Positions 7,805 to 15,790 of a stretch of 64,000 bases of DNA are shown one piece after another. The translations under genes and the position numbers were made by a program. The notes under the pieces are model-generated. The model saw nothing but the letters and a program-made list of their open reading frames with translations. It ran no database searches and had not been told where the DNA came from. The stretch is from assembly GCF_900112225.1 (NCBI RefSeq), contig NZ_FOLD01000002.1, positions 287,377 through 351,376 of the forward strand, read 5' to 3'. How positions within the stretch are numbered: position 1 is the first letter of the stretch; each line of letters opens with the position of its first letter. The DNA is from Massilia yuzhufengensis. Its GTDB lineage: Bacteria; Pseudomonadota; Gammaproteobacteria; Burkholderiales; Burkholderiaceae_D.

Positions 7805-8278
7805 TTACCGTGTGAAACTTGCAACGATGCGCTCGCCGAACAGCGTGATCGCCACGCCGACGACGACGATCCCGACACCCAGCACGCGGGCCGGCGACAC
7901 CTTGCGCATTGCCATATTGATCAGGCCAAAGTGGTCGATCGCCATCGAGGTCAGCAACTGGCCGGCGATCACCAGCACGATCAGGCTGAGCAAACCGATG
8001 CGGGGCGCCAGGAAGACGGTGCCGAAGACGAAGGCCGCGCCCAGGAAGCCGCCGGCGAATTTCCAGGCCGGCTGCTCGGCCAGGGCGGCGAAGGTCGGCC
8101 CCAGCCCGCCGCGCGACAGGGCCATGCCGCCCAGCACGATGGTGCCGCAGGCAAACGACACGAAGGCGGCGACCACCGAATTGGCGCCGATCGACGAGGC
8201 CAGCTGGGTATTCACGGCCGCCTGGACGGACATGGCCACGCCCACGCAGAAGGCCATTACGAAGAGAATCAGGTTCAT
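7805..8278 (-). CDS. YdcZ/DUF606-type small membrane transporter (DMT superfamily)
   Basis: A 157-residue protein with five hydrophobic segments and few polar residues, matching the short DUF606 members of the drug/metabolite transporter superfamily. Features include 'VGVAMSVQAAVNTQLA' in the first helix and 'GTIVLGGMAL' in the second. Short DUF606 proteins are thought to work as dimers; the substrate is unknown. I start at the ATG at 8278, which opens directly into the first membrane helix; a longer upstream frame adds only polar sequence. Confidence 0.75.
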   Translation of the reverse strand: MNLILFVMAFCVGVAMSVQAAVNTQLASSIGANSVVAAFVSFACGTIVLGGMALSRGGLGPTFAALAEQPAWKFAGGFLGAAFVFGTVFLAPRIGLLSLIVLVIAGQLLTSMAIDHFGLINMAMRKVSPARVLGVGIVVVGVAITLFGERIVASFTR

Positions 8279-8488
8279 GCTTGTTCCAGACCGCGACAAA
8301 AAGCGCACGATTCTAGTGCATCGCGGACGTTCCGGATAGGCGTGCACGCCACATGATGGCGCTACAGCCTGTCACGCCAGCGTGCATCCTGGGCGCTGTG
8401 CCTTGCGCTTCATCGCATTGGGCATGCGCAATCCTGCCCGTTTCCCTAGGATGGCAGCATCGACAATCGCTTCCCAAGGAGACACCCC

Positions 8489-9262
8489 ATGAACAAGACC
8501 TCCCCCGCCACCATCGCCCTGCGCAGCATCGTGCTGGCCGCCGCCCTCGCCTGCGCCGCCGCGCCGTCCACGGCCGGCAGCTGGCCCTGGTCCGGCGAAC
8601 AGGTGCAAGGCAGCGGCAGCATCAAGCGCCAGGCGCGCCAGGTCTCGCACTTCACCGGCCTGGCCTTCGAAGTGCCCGGCAAGCTGGAACTGCGCATGGG
8701 CGACACGGAATCGGTCACCATCGAGACCGACGACAACCTGCTGCCGCTGGTGGAAACCGTGGTGGAAAACGGCACCCTGAAAATCCGCCCGTCCAAGCGC
8801 AACCTGAACCTGCGCACCAAGAACCTGAAGGTCGTGGTCACCGCACGCCAGATCGAGCGCCTGGCGCTGGGCGGCTCCGGCTCCGTCGACGCCGACACGC
8901 TGCGCGCCCCGCGCCTGAACATCGACCTGGGCGGCTCGGGCGAAATCAATGTGCGCAACCTGGACAGCGAATCGGTGGCGGTGAGCCTGGGCGGCAGCGG
9001 CGACTTCAAGGCCGGCGGCGGCAACGCGCGCAAGCTGTCGGTGTCGATCGGGGGCTCGGGCACCGTCGACATGGGCAAGGTGCAGTCGGACAGCGCCAGC
9101 ATCAGCGTGGCCGGTTCAGGCGAAGCGACCGTGTGGGCGCGCCATGAGCTGAGCATGACCATTGCCGGGTCGGGTGACGTGAATTATTACGGCGATCCGC
9201 GGGTGAGCAAGTCGGTGGTGGGGTCGGGGGATGCGCGCAGGGTTGCGGCTGCGCCGCGGTAA
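8489..9262 (+). CDS. DUF2807 'head GIN domain' beta-helix protein, exported
   Basis: A 257-residue exported protein with a signal peptide (about residues 1-30). The body has regularly spaced G-G-S-G or G-S-G-[DES] turns ('LGGSGSVDAD', 'LGGSGEINVR', 'LGGSGDFKAG', 'IGGSGTVDMG', 'VAGSGEATV', 'IAGSGDVNYYG'), the pattern of DUF2807 right-handed beta-helix domains. Members are often called putative autotransporter adhesins, but there is no beta-barrel here, so it is more likely periplasmic or surface-associated. A ribosome site CAAGGAGA precedes the ATG. It stands alone. Confidence 0.82.
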   Translation: MNKTSPATIALRSIVLAAALACAAAPSTAGSWPWSGEQVQGSGSIKRQARQVSHFTGLAFEVPGKLELRMGDTESVTIETDDNLLPLVETVVENGTLKIRPSKRNLNLRTKNLKVVVTARQIERLALGGSGSVDADTLRAPRLNIDLGGSGEINVRNLDSESVAVSLGGSGDFKAGGGNARKLSVSIGGSGTVDMGKVQSDSASISVAGSGEATVWARHELSMTIAGSGDVNYYGDPRVSKSVVGSGDARRVAAAPR

Positions 9263-9289
9263 TGACACGTTAGCGGGTTGCGACGAACT

Positions 9290-9425
9290 TGGGCGGGCCA
9301 ATGCCAGTGGCATTGTTCCGGCCTTCGCCGGGACGACGGTTTTACAGTTAACAGCTAACGAACACGATCCAGGCCCACGACGTAAGCACCGTCGTTCCGG
9401 CGCAGGCCGGAACCTGATTTTTGCG
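9290..9425. repeat. REP-like palindromic repeats
   Basis: The gap contains CAATGCCAGTGGCATTGTT (9298-9316) followed by TTCCGGCCTTCGCCGGGA, then near 9389 CGTTCCGGCGCAGGCCGGAA. These are variants of the motifs at 3046-3155. No reading frame here looks real. Confidence 0.6.
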
Positions 9426-9446
9426 CGCGCCACCAGCAACGATCCC

Positions 9447-9469
9447 AAAAAAACCGGCAAACGCCGGTT
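9447..9469 (-). terminator. Intrinsic terminator of the copper chaperone gene
   Basis: On the reverse strand, stem AACCGGC/GCCGGTT (9469-9463 with 9458-9452) is followed by seven T residues, 11 bp after the stop of the chaperone gene. Confidence 0.8.
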
Positions 9470-9479
9470 CCTTTAAAAA

Positions 9480-9929
9480 TCAATGCCCCGCATGCGCACT
9501 ATGCGTCAGCGGCTTCACCGGCACATTCACCTTCACATCCTGGCGCTTGCCCGCCGCGTCCTGCACCTGCAGGGTCAGCTCGACATTCTCGCCCTCTTTC
9601 ACCTGCCGCTTCAGGTCCATCAGCATGATGTGATACCCGCCGCTGGCCAGGTTGACCGGCTTCCCCGCAGGCAGCTCGATCGATTCCACGCGGCGCATGC
9701 GCATGGTTTGCCCGTCCATCGCCATCTCGTGCAGCTCGGCGCGGCCGGCGACCTCGCTTTGCACACCCAGCAGGCGCGCGGGCGCGGCCGACTGCACGCG
9801 CATGAAGGCGCCGGTCACCTTCTGGGCCGGGACGGTGGCGCGAATCCAGGGCTCGGACACGCTCACCTGGGCGAAGGAGGAAGCGGAAAGCACGCTACTC
9901 ACGAGCAGGGCGAAAAGCTGACGTTTCAT
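9480..9929 (-). CDS. PCu(A)C-type periplasmic copper chaperone
   Basis: A 149-residue periplasmic protein that carries Cu(I), usually towards the CuA site of cytochrome oxidase. It has a clear signal peptide ending in 'SASSFAQ'. The copper ligands are visible in the family pattern: 'LHEMAMDGQTMRMRRV' gives His and Met ligands, and 'GGYHIMLMDLK' gives the downstream His-x-Met. The C-terminus ends in a small His cluster ('THSAHAGH'), a possible extra metal site. It is a single-gene unit with its own terminator. Sco or oxidase genes are not adjacent. Confidence 0.88.
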   Translation of the reverse strand: MKRQLFALLVSSVLSASSFAQVSVSEPWIRATVPAQKVTGAFMRVQSAAPARLLGVQSEVAGRAELHEMAMDGQTMRMRRVESIELPAGKPVNLASGGYHIMLMDLKRQVKEGENVELTLQVQDAAGKRQDVKVNVPVKPLTHSAHAGH

Positions 9930-9968
9930 GGCGGGGAATGTGAAATTGTTTAAGCAGGAATTATAGCG

Positions 9969-10511
9969 TTACAGCGATCCGCGCAGGAATTCGCGCTCGA
10001 CCAGCACGGTATCCACGCCGTCGGTCAGCCACACCTGGCTGTCCTGGATCGTGCACTGCAGCTGCATGTTTCGCTTGGCCATTTTCTCGAGCTGGGCGCT
10101 GGCCTCGTGCGGGATGTTCACCACGGTGATGTTGCGCGCACGTTCGATCTTGTTGGCGATGCCCTTGAACCAGATGTCGCTGGTGGCGCTGTAGCTGTAG
10201 ACGATGACTTTTTCCGAACGCCCTGCCCCCTTCATCAGGCGCTTCTCGTCCGGCTGGCCGACTTCGATCCACAGGTCGATGGCGCCGGTCAGGTCTTTTT
10301 GCCACAGGGCCGGCTCCTCGACGTCGAACAGGTCCTTGGTGAAGGCCAGCCCCTCGGCGGCGTGCAGCGCGAACGCCAGCACGCGGATCATCACGCGCTC
10401 GTCGGTTTCCGACGGGTGGCGGGCGATGGTGAGGGTGTGGTCGCCGTAGTAGTTGCGGTCCATGTCGGCGATCGACAGCTCGGCCTTGTAGATAGTTGCT
10501 TTGATAGCCAT
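9969..10511 (-). CDS. yaeQ: YaeQ family protein
   Basis: A 180-residue cytoplasmic protein that matches YaeQ along its full length: 'MAIKATIYKAELSIADMDRNYY' at the N-terminus, 'TIARHPSETDERVMIRVLAFAL', and 'LWIEVGQPDEKRLMKG'. YaeQ has a PD-(D/E)XK nuclease-like fold; its function is unsettled, though it was reported to suppress hemolysin defects in rfaH mutants. The conserved 'IDLWIEVGQPDEKRL' carries the likely active-site acidic and Lys residues. It is transcribed alone, divergent from the reductase. Confidence 0.88.
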   Translation of the reverse strand: MAIKATIYKAELSIADMDRNYYGDHTLTIARHPSETDERVMIRVLAFALHAAEGLAFTKDLFDVEEPALWQKDLTGAIDLWIEVGQPDEKRLMKGAGRSEKVIVYSYSATSDIWFKGIANKIERARNITVVNIPHEASAQLEKMAKRNMQLQCTIQDSQVWLTDGVDTVLVEREFLRGSL

Positions 10512-10626
10512 GGGAGTCGTTGGTATTCTTGGTGAGTAGACGTAAGCCCGCTATTGTCGCACGCGCCGAGCAGGCATGGATCGAAGGCGTTATAGTCTTG
10601 TTGCCAAAACCATCCAGGAGACAAGA

Positions 10627-11658
10627 ATGACCAATGCGTTCCCGCCGAACCAGCAATTCCGCCTCGCCGCCCGCCCGCTCGGCATGCCGCGCAAGGAAGA
10701 CTGGCAGTTCCACGAGGAAGCCGTGAGCGAGGCGCAGGACGGCGGCATCGTCGTCAAGGTCCTCTACCTGTCGCTCGATCCGGCCATGCGCGGCTGGATG
10801 AACGAAGGCAAATCGTATATCCGCCCGGTGGCGATCGGCGAAGTCATGCGCGCCGGCGGGCTGGGCGTCGTGGTGGCCTCGCGCTCGCCGCGTTTCGCCG
10901 TGGGCGACTACGTGGCCGGCGGCACCGGCGTGCAGCGCTACTGGTCCGGCCCGGCCGACGACAAGACCGCGGCATTCAACAAGATCGACCCGCGCCTGGC
11001 GCCGCCGACAGCCTGGCTCAATACGCTCGGCATGCCCGGCATGACGGCGTTTTTCGGCCTGCGCGAAGTGGGCCAGCCGAAGGCCGGCGACACGGTCGTG
11101 GTCTCGGGCGCGGCCGGCGCGGTCGGCATGACGGTCGGCCAGGTGGCGAAGAAAATGGGCTGCCGCGTGGTGGGCATCGCCGGCGGCGAGGACAAGTGCC
11201 GCTTCGTGGTCGAGCAGCTGGGCTTCGACGCCTGCATCGACTACAAGGCGGGACCAGTCCACGCGGGCCTGAAGGAACACTGCCCGCAGGGCGTGGACGT
11301 GTACTTCGATAACGTGGGCGGCGACATCCTGGACGCGGTCCTGACCCGCATCAACATGAAGGCCCGCATCGTCATCTGCGGCGCGATCTCGCAGTACAAC
11401 GCCACCAGCCAGGTCAAGGGCCCTGCCAACTACCTGTCGCTGCTGGTGAACCGCGCGCGCATGGAAGGCATGGTGGTGTTCGACTACGCGCCACGCTATG
11501 CGGAAGGCGTGGCCACCCTGGCCGGCTGGATGCAGGAAGGCAGCGTCAAGAGCGTGGAAGACGTCACCGAAGGCTTCGAGCGCTTCCCCGAGGCGCTGCT
11601 GATGCTGTTCGAGGGCAAGAACCTCGGCAAGCTGGTGCTGAAGGTGGCGGACGCTTGA
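10627..11658 (+). CDS. NADPH-dependent MDR oxidoreductase (CurA/PTGR-like)
   Basis: A cytoplasmic zinc-independent medium-chain reductase of 343 residues that would reduce alpha,beta-unsaturated ketones or aldehydes with NADPH. The catalytic fold begins with 'FRLAARPLGMPRKEDW' and the 'SLDPAMRGWMNEGKSYIRPV' signature of the leukotriene B4 dehydrogenase/CurA branch. The nucleotide site is 'VVSGAAGAVGMTVGQVAKKMG', and 'VDVYFDNVGGDILDAVL' is also typical. Zinc ligands of classical alcohol dehydrogenases are absent. The ribosome site CCAGGAGACA fixes the ATG at 10627. The natural substrate is unknown. Confidence 0.87.
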   Translation: MTNAFPPNQQFRLAARPLGMPRKEDWQFHEEAVSEAQDGGIVVKVLYLSLDPAMRGWMNEGKSYIRPVAIGEVMRAGGLGVVVASRSPRFAVGDYVAGGTGVQRYWSGPADDKTAAFNKIDPRLAPPTAWLNTLGMPGMTAFFGLREVGQPKAGDTVVVSGAAGAVGMTVGQVAKKMGCRVVGIAGGEDKCRFVVEQLGFDACIDYKAGPVHAGLKEHCPQGVDVYFDNVGGDILDAVLTRINMKARIVICGAISQYNATSQVKGPANYLSLLVNRARMEGMVVFDYAPRYAEGVATLAGWMQEGSVKSVEDVTEGFERFPEALLMLFEGKNLGKLVLKVADA

Positions 11659-11702
11659 CGGCCCTGGCCTTGGCCGGGAGTGAGCGCCTCCCGGCAAAGT
11701 CC

Positions 11703-11730
11703 TTGATTCATCTAAATCATGGCATAAACT
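11703..11730 (+). promoter_or_regulatory. Possible promoter with an FNR-like dyad upstream of the phasin gene
   Basis: TTGATT (11703-11708), 16-bp spacer, TAAACT (11725-11730). Overlapping the -35 is the dyad TGATT-CATCTA-AATCA (11704-11719). The half-sites resemble FNR/ANR boxes, but the 6-bp spacer is CRP-like, so any control by oxygen is speculative. Confidence 0.35.
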
Positions 11731-11811
11731 GACTGAACTTCCCCCCTCAACGCGGGTCTACGCCGAATCGGCGCACGCGCGCTGGCACGTCTCCATGCTT
11801 GTGAGGTGAAC

Positions 11812-12177
11812 ATGGTTCAGTTTCCCCAAATGGCCGCCGGCCTGGCCGGCAATCCGGCCCTCAAGCTGCAGCTCGACGCCCAGGTCGGCTTCCTGGGCGC
11901 GCTGTCGCTGCGCACCGTCGATACCCTGCAGCGCGTGACCCAGCTGAACATGCAGCTGGCGCGCGAACTGGTCGGCGACAGCTTTGCCGCCTGCCATGAG
12001 GTGCTGGACTGCCAGGACCCATCCCAGGTGGCGGCGGTGGCCATGCGCCGGCTGCAGCCTTCCGGCGAGCACCTGGTCCACTACCAGCACGGGCTGTTCA
12101 GCGTGATGGCCGAGGCCCAGGCCAAGCTGCCCTCCCCGGTCCCCGCCCAGCGCGGGCGCGCCGCCGGCCCCGGATAG
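11812..12177 (+). CDS. Phasin family protein
   Basis: A 121-residue phasin-type protein, expected to coat polyhydroxyalkanoate granules. The sequence is one long amphipathic helix region: 'AQVGFLGALSLRTVDTLQRVTQLNMQLARELV' with Ala/Gln/Leu heptads, followed by a Pro-rich tail. AGGTGA lies just before the ATG. The hemerythrin gene starts 4 bp after its stop, so they are co-transcribed. Two more phasin/PHA genes are in the window (25559-26035 and phaB), not linked to this one. Small helical proteins of this type are assigned with moderate certainty. Confidence 0.7.
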   Translation: MVQFPQMAAGLAGNPALKLQLDAQVGFLGALSLRTVDTLQRVTQLNMQLARELVGDSFAACHEVLDCQDPSQVAAVAMRRLQPSGEHLVHYQHGLFSVMAEAQAKLPSPVPAQRGRAAGPG

Positions 12178-12181
12178 CGCC

Positions 12182-12748
12182 ATGCATCCCCACGCCCCAC
12201 CCGAACCGCCCGCCGGCATCCTTGCGCAGCTGCGGGCCGACCATGCGCACGTGCGCGCCCTGTTCCACCAGTTCGCCATGCTCGACCGCGAGGAAGAAGA
12301 GCAGCGCGAGCGCGTGGTCGACGACCTGTGCGACGACATGGCGCTGCATGCCGCGCTCGAGGATGAATTGTTCTACCCGGCGCTGCGCGGCGTGGTCGAC
12401 GACAGCCTGCTGGAAGACGCCGCGCTGGAGCACGACAGCACCCGTGAACTCATCCTCCAGCTCGAATCGCTGTTCCCGGGCGACGACTATTTCGACATCG
12501 CGGTGGCGGTGCTGGCCGACGAATTCGAACAGCACGTCGCGTTCGAGGAAACCGTGCTGTTCCCGGCGCTGGCCGGCGCCGGCGTCGACCAGCTCGGGCT
12601 GGGCCTGCGCCTGCACGCGCGCCGCGCGCAGCTCCAGTCCGACCTCGCCAGCGCGCCGCCCGCGATCGACGGCACCGAGCCGCGCGACCTGCTGCGCGGC
12701 GCCACCAGGGCGCTGCGCGAACGGCGCTCGCGGCCGCGGCCGCGCTAG
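12182..12748 (+). CDS. Hemerythrin-like HHE domain protein
   Basis: A 188-residue cytoplasmic protein with a hemerythrin fold that would bind a diiron centre. The ligands appear in order: 'LRADHAHVRALFHQF' (His), 'HAALEDELFYPAL' (His, Glu), 'LEHDSTRELI' (His), and 'FEQHVAFEETVLFPAL' (His, Glu). Such proteins take part in oxygen or nitric oxide sensing, iron handling or stress resistance; the role here is not set by sequence. It lies 4 bp after the phasin gene. The C-terminus is Arg-rich. Confidence 0.83.
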   Translation: MHPHAPPEPPAGILAQLRADHAHVRALFHQFAMLDREEEEQRERVVDDLCDDMALHAALEDELFYPALRGVVDDSLLEDAALEHDSTRELILQLESLFPGDDYFDIAVAVLADEFEQHVAFEETVLFPALAGAGVDQLGLGLRLHARRAQLQSDLASAPPAIDGTEPRDLLRGATRALRERRSRPRPR

Positions 12749-12765
12749 GGTCCACCCACCATCGT

Positions 12766-12796
12766 GTAGGGTGGTCGGCTTCGCCGACCACCCTAC
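12766..12796. repeat. REP-like palindrome, GTAGGGTGGTCGGC family
   Basis: Perfect 14-bp arms GTAGGGTGGTCGGC and GCCGACCACCCTAC with loop TTC. The same palindrome with loop TGC is at 21578-21608. Related longer units occur at 45284, 49002 and 49544. Confidence 0.8.
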
Positions 12797-12935
12797 GGGG
12801 ATGCAGCCACCAGACCCATCGCAGCCTCAATGGCAAGGAACTAACGCTCCAGCCTTGCCTCTAAACGGCACGAGCGCAGCCATACGCGTTCGCGGGTTCC
12901 CACTTCGACAGCACAGGGCAGACAAGGAGAGCGAC

Positions 12936-13274
12936 ATGGCGACAACGAAAGACAATGGCAAGGGCAACGCCCAGAAGGGAGGCACCGGCAGCACCCAGGC
13001 GCCTGTCAAGCGCGGTTTCGCGGCAATGGACCAGAACCAGCAGCGCGAGATCGCCAGCAAGGGCGGACAGGCGGCGCACCAGAAAGGCACCGCGCACGAA
13101 TTCGACTCCGAGGAAGCACGCCGCGCCGGCCAGAAAGGCGGCGAAGCGGTCAGCCGCAACCGCGCCCACATGGCGGATATCGGGCGCAAGGGAGGCGAAA
13201 GCCGGCAATCGGCCCAGCGCGCCGCGGCTGCGGCCAAGAACGCCGGCAACCGGCAGGGCGAAAAGAACGGCTGA
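12936..13274 (+). CDS. KGG-repeat stress-induced protein
   Basis: A 112-residue very hydrophilic protein with the KGG motif repeated: 'REIASKGGQAAHQKG', 'ARRAGQKGGEAVSRN' and 'ADIGRKGGESRQSAQ'. This is the conidiation/general-stress (Con-10, YciG-like) family, small disordered proteins that build up under osmotic, heat or stationary-phase stress. The N-terminus ('TTKDNGKGNAQKGGTG') is also low-complexity. AAGGAGAG precedes the ATG at 12936. The upstream gap contains a REP palindrome but none of the dyads found near other stress genes. Confidence 0.82.
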   Translation: MATTKDNGKGNAQKGGTGSTQAPVKRGFAAMDQNQQREIASKGGQAAHQKGTAHEFDSEEARRAGQKGGEAVSRNRAHMADIGRKGGESRQSAQRAAAAAKNAGNRQGEKNG

Positions 13275-13391
13275 CAGGCCGCGCACTTAAACAACGGCCA
13301 CACGCAAACGATGCAACCACACCACGGCGCCGCCCGGCGTCGTGGCGCCAACCGGCCCGCAATGCAGCCTGTCGTGCTACATTGCGGCCCC

Positions 13392-13946
13392 ATGCACAAG
13401 CTTCCCTACCTCACCGCCTATCCCGACACCCTGCGCACCCAGGTCGCCGCGCTGATCGACGCCGGCCAGCTGGGCGAGGTGCTGCTGCAGCGCTATCCCG
13501 GGGCCCATGGCATCCGCACCGACAAGGCGCTCTACGCCTACGTGCAGGAACTCAAGGACGACTACCTGCGCCAGGCCAACCCGGTCTCCAAGGTCGCCTT
13601 CGACAGCAAGATCCACGTGGTGCAGCACGCGCTCGGCCTGCACACGCAGATTTCGCGGGTCCAGGGCAGCCGCCTCAAGGCCAAGCACGAGATCCGCATC
13701 GCCAGCGTGTTCCGCGACGCACCGCTGCCCTTCCTGCGCATGATCGCGGTGCACGAACTGGCGCACCTGAAGGAAAAGGAGCATGACAAGGCTTTCTACA
13801 AGCTGTGCAGCTGGATGGAGCCGCAATACCACCAGCTCGAATTCGACCTGCGCCTCTACCTGACCTGGCTCGACCTGGGCGGCCGGCGGCTGTGGGCGGC
13901 GCCTGCCGATCTCGTTGCCATCGAACAACAGCAATTGTCACATTGA
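13392..13946 (+). CDS. YgjP-like zinc metallopeptidase domain protein
   Basis: A 184-residue cytoplasmic protein of the M48/WLM-like metallopeptidase group (YgjP, DUF45). The zinc site is 'AVHELAHLKEKEHDKAFYKLCSWMEP': HExxH followed by a downstream His in 'KEHDKAFY', as in this family. The N-terminal half is helical. Family members are annotated as YgjP-like or UTP pyrophosphatase-like; proteolysis has not been shown for most. It is transcribed alone after the KGG gene; the start at 13392 is the ATG that gives the best N-terminus. Confidence 0.75.
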   Translation: MHKLPYLTAYPDTLRTQVAALIDAGQLGEVLLQRYPGAHGIRTDKALYAYVQELKDDYLRQANPVSKVAFDSKIHVVQHALGLHTQISRVQGSRLKAKHEIRIASVFRDAPLPFLRMIAVHELAHLKEKEHDKAFYKLCSWMEPQYHQLEFDLRLYLTWLDLGGRRLWAAPADLVAIEQQQLSH

Positions 13947-14060
13947 CTCGTTGCCGCATGTAAATATCTCGACTTCTAGTATTGCCTTCGGTAAAGTTTG
14001 GGACCGCGCATATTTCATGCGGCTTCCCCGCTTTTACGCCTCCCGGCTGCAACCGACACC

Positions 14061-15338
14061 ATGATGGTCCAGACCTCTTTCCCCGGCAAACCCGTCCCGG
14101 CCGCCCTGCGTGGCGGCGTGCTCGCATGTGGCGTGCTGGCCGCCGCATGGGCCGCCGAAGCCACGGCCGGCGATGCGGCGGCTGCGCCGGCGTGGAAACT
14201 TTCCGGCTTCGGCACCCTCGGCGCCGTGCACGCGAGCACCCGCACGGCGGACTTTACGTCGACGGTGCTGCGCGCCACCGGCGCCGGCCGCAGCGCACGC
14301 TGGAGCGCGGAAGTGGACAGCCGCCTCGGCGCCCAGCTCGACGTGGTGCAGGGACCCTGGTCGGCGGTGCTGCAGCTGGTCAGCGAACAGGACCTGGAAG
14401 GCAGCTACCGGCCGCGCGTCGAATGGGCCAGCATCAGCTACCAGGCGAGTCCCGACCTGGCGCTGCGGCTCGGGCGCATCGCGCTGCCGGTGTTCCTGGC
14501 GGCCGACTACCGCAAGGTCGGCTATGCCATGCACGCGGTCCGTCCCCCGGTCGAGGTCTACGGCAGCCTGCCGCTGTCCAGCAGCGACGGCGTCGACGCC
14601 ACCTGGCGCTGGAGCACCGGCGCCACGCGCCACGCCACCCAGGCCTTCCTGGGCCGCACCGATACCCACCTGTATGAAGACCGCCGCCTGAAGGGACGCG
14701 GCATCGCCGGCCTGTCGCACAGCATCGAGCGCGGCCCCCTGAGCGCGCGCATGTCGGCGCTGAGCGCCGACCTGACGACCGGCATCGGCGTCGAGCTGTT
14801 CACGGCCTTGCGCGGCCTTGGTCCCCAAGGCGCGGCGCTGGCTGGCCGCTATGCGATCGACAGCAAGCGCGTGAGCATGGTCAACGCCGGCGTCAGCTAC
14901 GACCCGGGTCCGTGGTTCGCCAGCGCCGAGGCCGGGCGCACCCATTCCCGTTCGCTGCTGGGCCAGACCACCTCGATGCATATCGGCGCTGGTTTGCGCA
15001 CTGGCAACCTGACGCCCTACCTCGGCTATGCCAGGGTGCGCGCCCACGGCGCCACGCGCGACCCGGGCTTGGGGCTGGCCGGCCTGCCGCCGCAGGCGCA
15101 GGCGCTGGCAGCCGTGCTCAATGCCGGCCTGAACGCCTACCTGTCGACCATCCCGGTGCAGTCCACCCTGGGCGGCGGCCTGCGCTGGGACGTGGCCACC
15201 GACGTCGCCCTCAAGCTCCAGTACGACCGGGTCCGTCCCGGCGCCGGCTCGCGCGGCGCCTTCATCAACCAGCAAGCCGCCTTCCGCCGCGGCGAGACGG
15301 TCCATGTAGCGAGCGTCGCGCTCGACTACGTGTTCTGA
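14061..15338 (+). CDS. Outer-membrane porin-like beta-barrel protein
   Basis: A 425-residue protein with a signal peptide (cleavage likely after 'WAAEATAG', about residue 35) and alternating hydrophobic/polar strands ending in 'VHVASVALDYVF', with the C-terminal Phe typical of barrel proteins. Strand patterns such as 'WSAEVDSRLGAQLDVVQ' and 'LALRLGRIALPVFLA' resemble the porins found beside diguanylate cyclases in Burkholderiales. It is the first gene of a four-gene operon (gap to the next gene 5 bp). The passenger substrate is unknown; the operon partner suggests phosphate or another small anion, but this is inference. Confidence 0.75.
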   Translation: MMVQTSFPGKPVPAALRGGVLACGVLAAAWAAEATAGDAAAAPAWKLSGFGTLGAVHASTRTADFTSTVLRATGAGRSARWSAEVDSRLGAQLDVVQGPWSAVLQLVSEQDLEGSYRPRVEWASISYQASPDLALRLGRIALPVFLAADYRKVGYAMHAVRPPVEVYGSLPLSSSDGVDATWRWSTGATRHATQAFLGRTDTHLYEDRRLKGRGIAGLSHSIERGPLSARMSALSADLTTGIGVELFTALRGLGPQGAALAGRYAIDSKRVSMVNAGVSYDPGPWFASAEAGRTHSRSLLGQTTSMHIGAGLRTGNLTPYLGYARVRAHGATRDPGLGLAGLPPQAQALAAVLNAGLNAYLSTIPVQSTLGGGLRWDVATDVALKLQYDRVRPGAGSRGAFINQQAAFRRGETVHVASVALDYVF

Positions 15339-15343
15339 CGCGC

Positions 15344-15781
15344 ATGGCCAAGCGCATGGGAATCCGCATCCGGCGCCTGGCCGCCGTATTGGCGCTGGCG
15401 GCCAGCGCCAACGCGTCGGCCGAACTGGTGGTGATCGTCTCGGCGCGCAACCCGGCGCCGCTGCTCAGCAGCGACCAGGTGGCCGCGATCTTCCTCGGCC
15501 AGGCCAGGCGCTTCCCGGACGGCGCCCAGGCCGAAGCGCTCGACCAGCGCCTCGGCTCGCACGAACGCAACCAGTTCTACGCGCAGGTGGCGGGCAAGAC
15601 CCCTGCCCTGCTCAAGGCCCACTGGTCCAAGCTGGTCTTCACCGGCCGCGGCCAGCCGCCACGCGAAGCGGCCGACGGCGCGGCCGTGCGCCGCATGGTG
15701 GCGGACAACCCGTCGCTGATCGGCTACATCGACCGTGCCGCCCTGGACGCCAGCGTGCGTCCGGTGCTGGTGCTGCGCTAG
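15344..15781 (+). CDS. PstS-like periplasmic substrate-binding protein (short)
   Basis: A 145-residue secreted protein with a signal peptide ending near 'ANASAELVV'. It resembles the short phosphate-binding-like periplasmic proteins: 'VVIVSARNPAPLLSSDQVAAIFLGQ', 'HERNQFYAQVAGKTPALLKAHWSK', and 'NPSLIGYIDRAALD'. It is only about half the length of a full PstS and would be a single-lobe protein. It sits 5 bp after the porin and 9 bp before the GGDEF/EAL gene. I infer it senses or delivers a ligand for the following cyclase's sensor domain. Confidence 0.7.
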   Translation: MAKRMGIRIRRLAAVLALAASANASAELVVIVSARNPAPLLSSDQVAAIFLGQARRFPDGAQAEALDQRLGSHERNQFYAQVAGKTPALLKAHWSKLVFTGRGQPPREAADGAAVRRMVADNPSLIGYIDRAALDASVRPVLVLR

Positions 15782-15790
15782 GCCACCCCC

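Noticed and set aside
9961..11697. 578-codon reverse frame spanning YaeQ and the reductase
   Set aside because: Its parts mirror the real genes in other frames and it carries no motifs.
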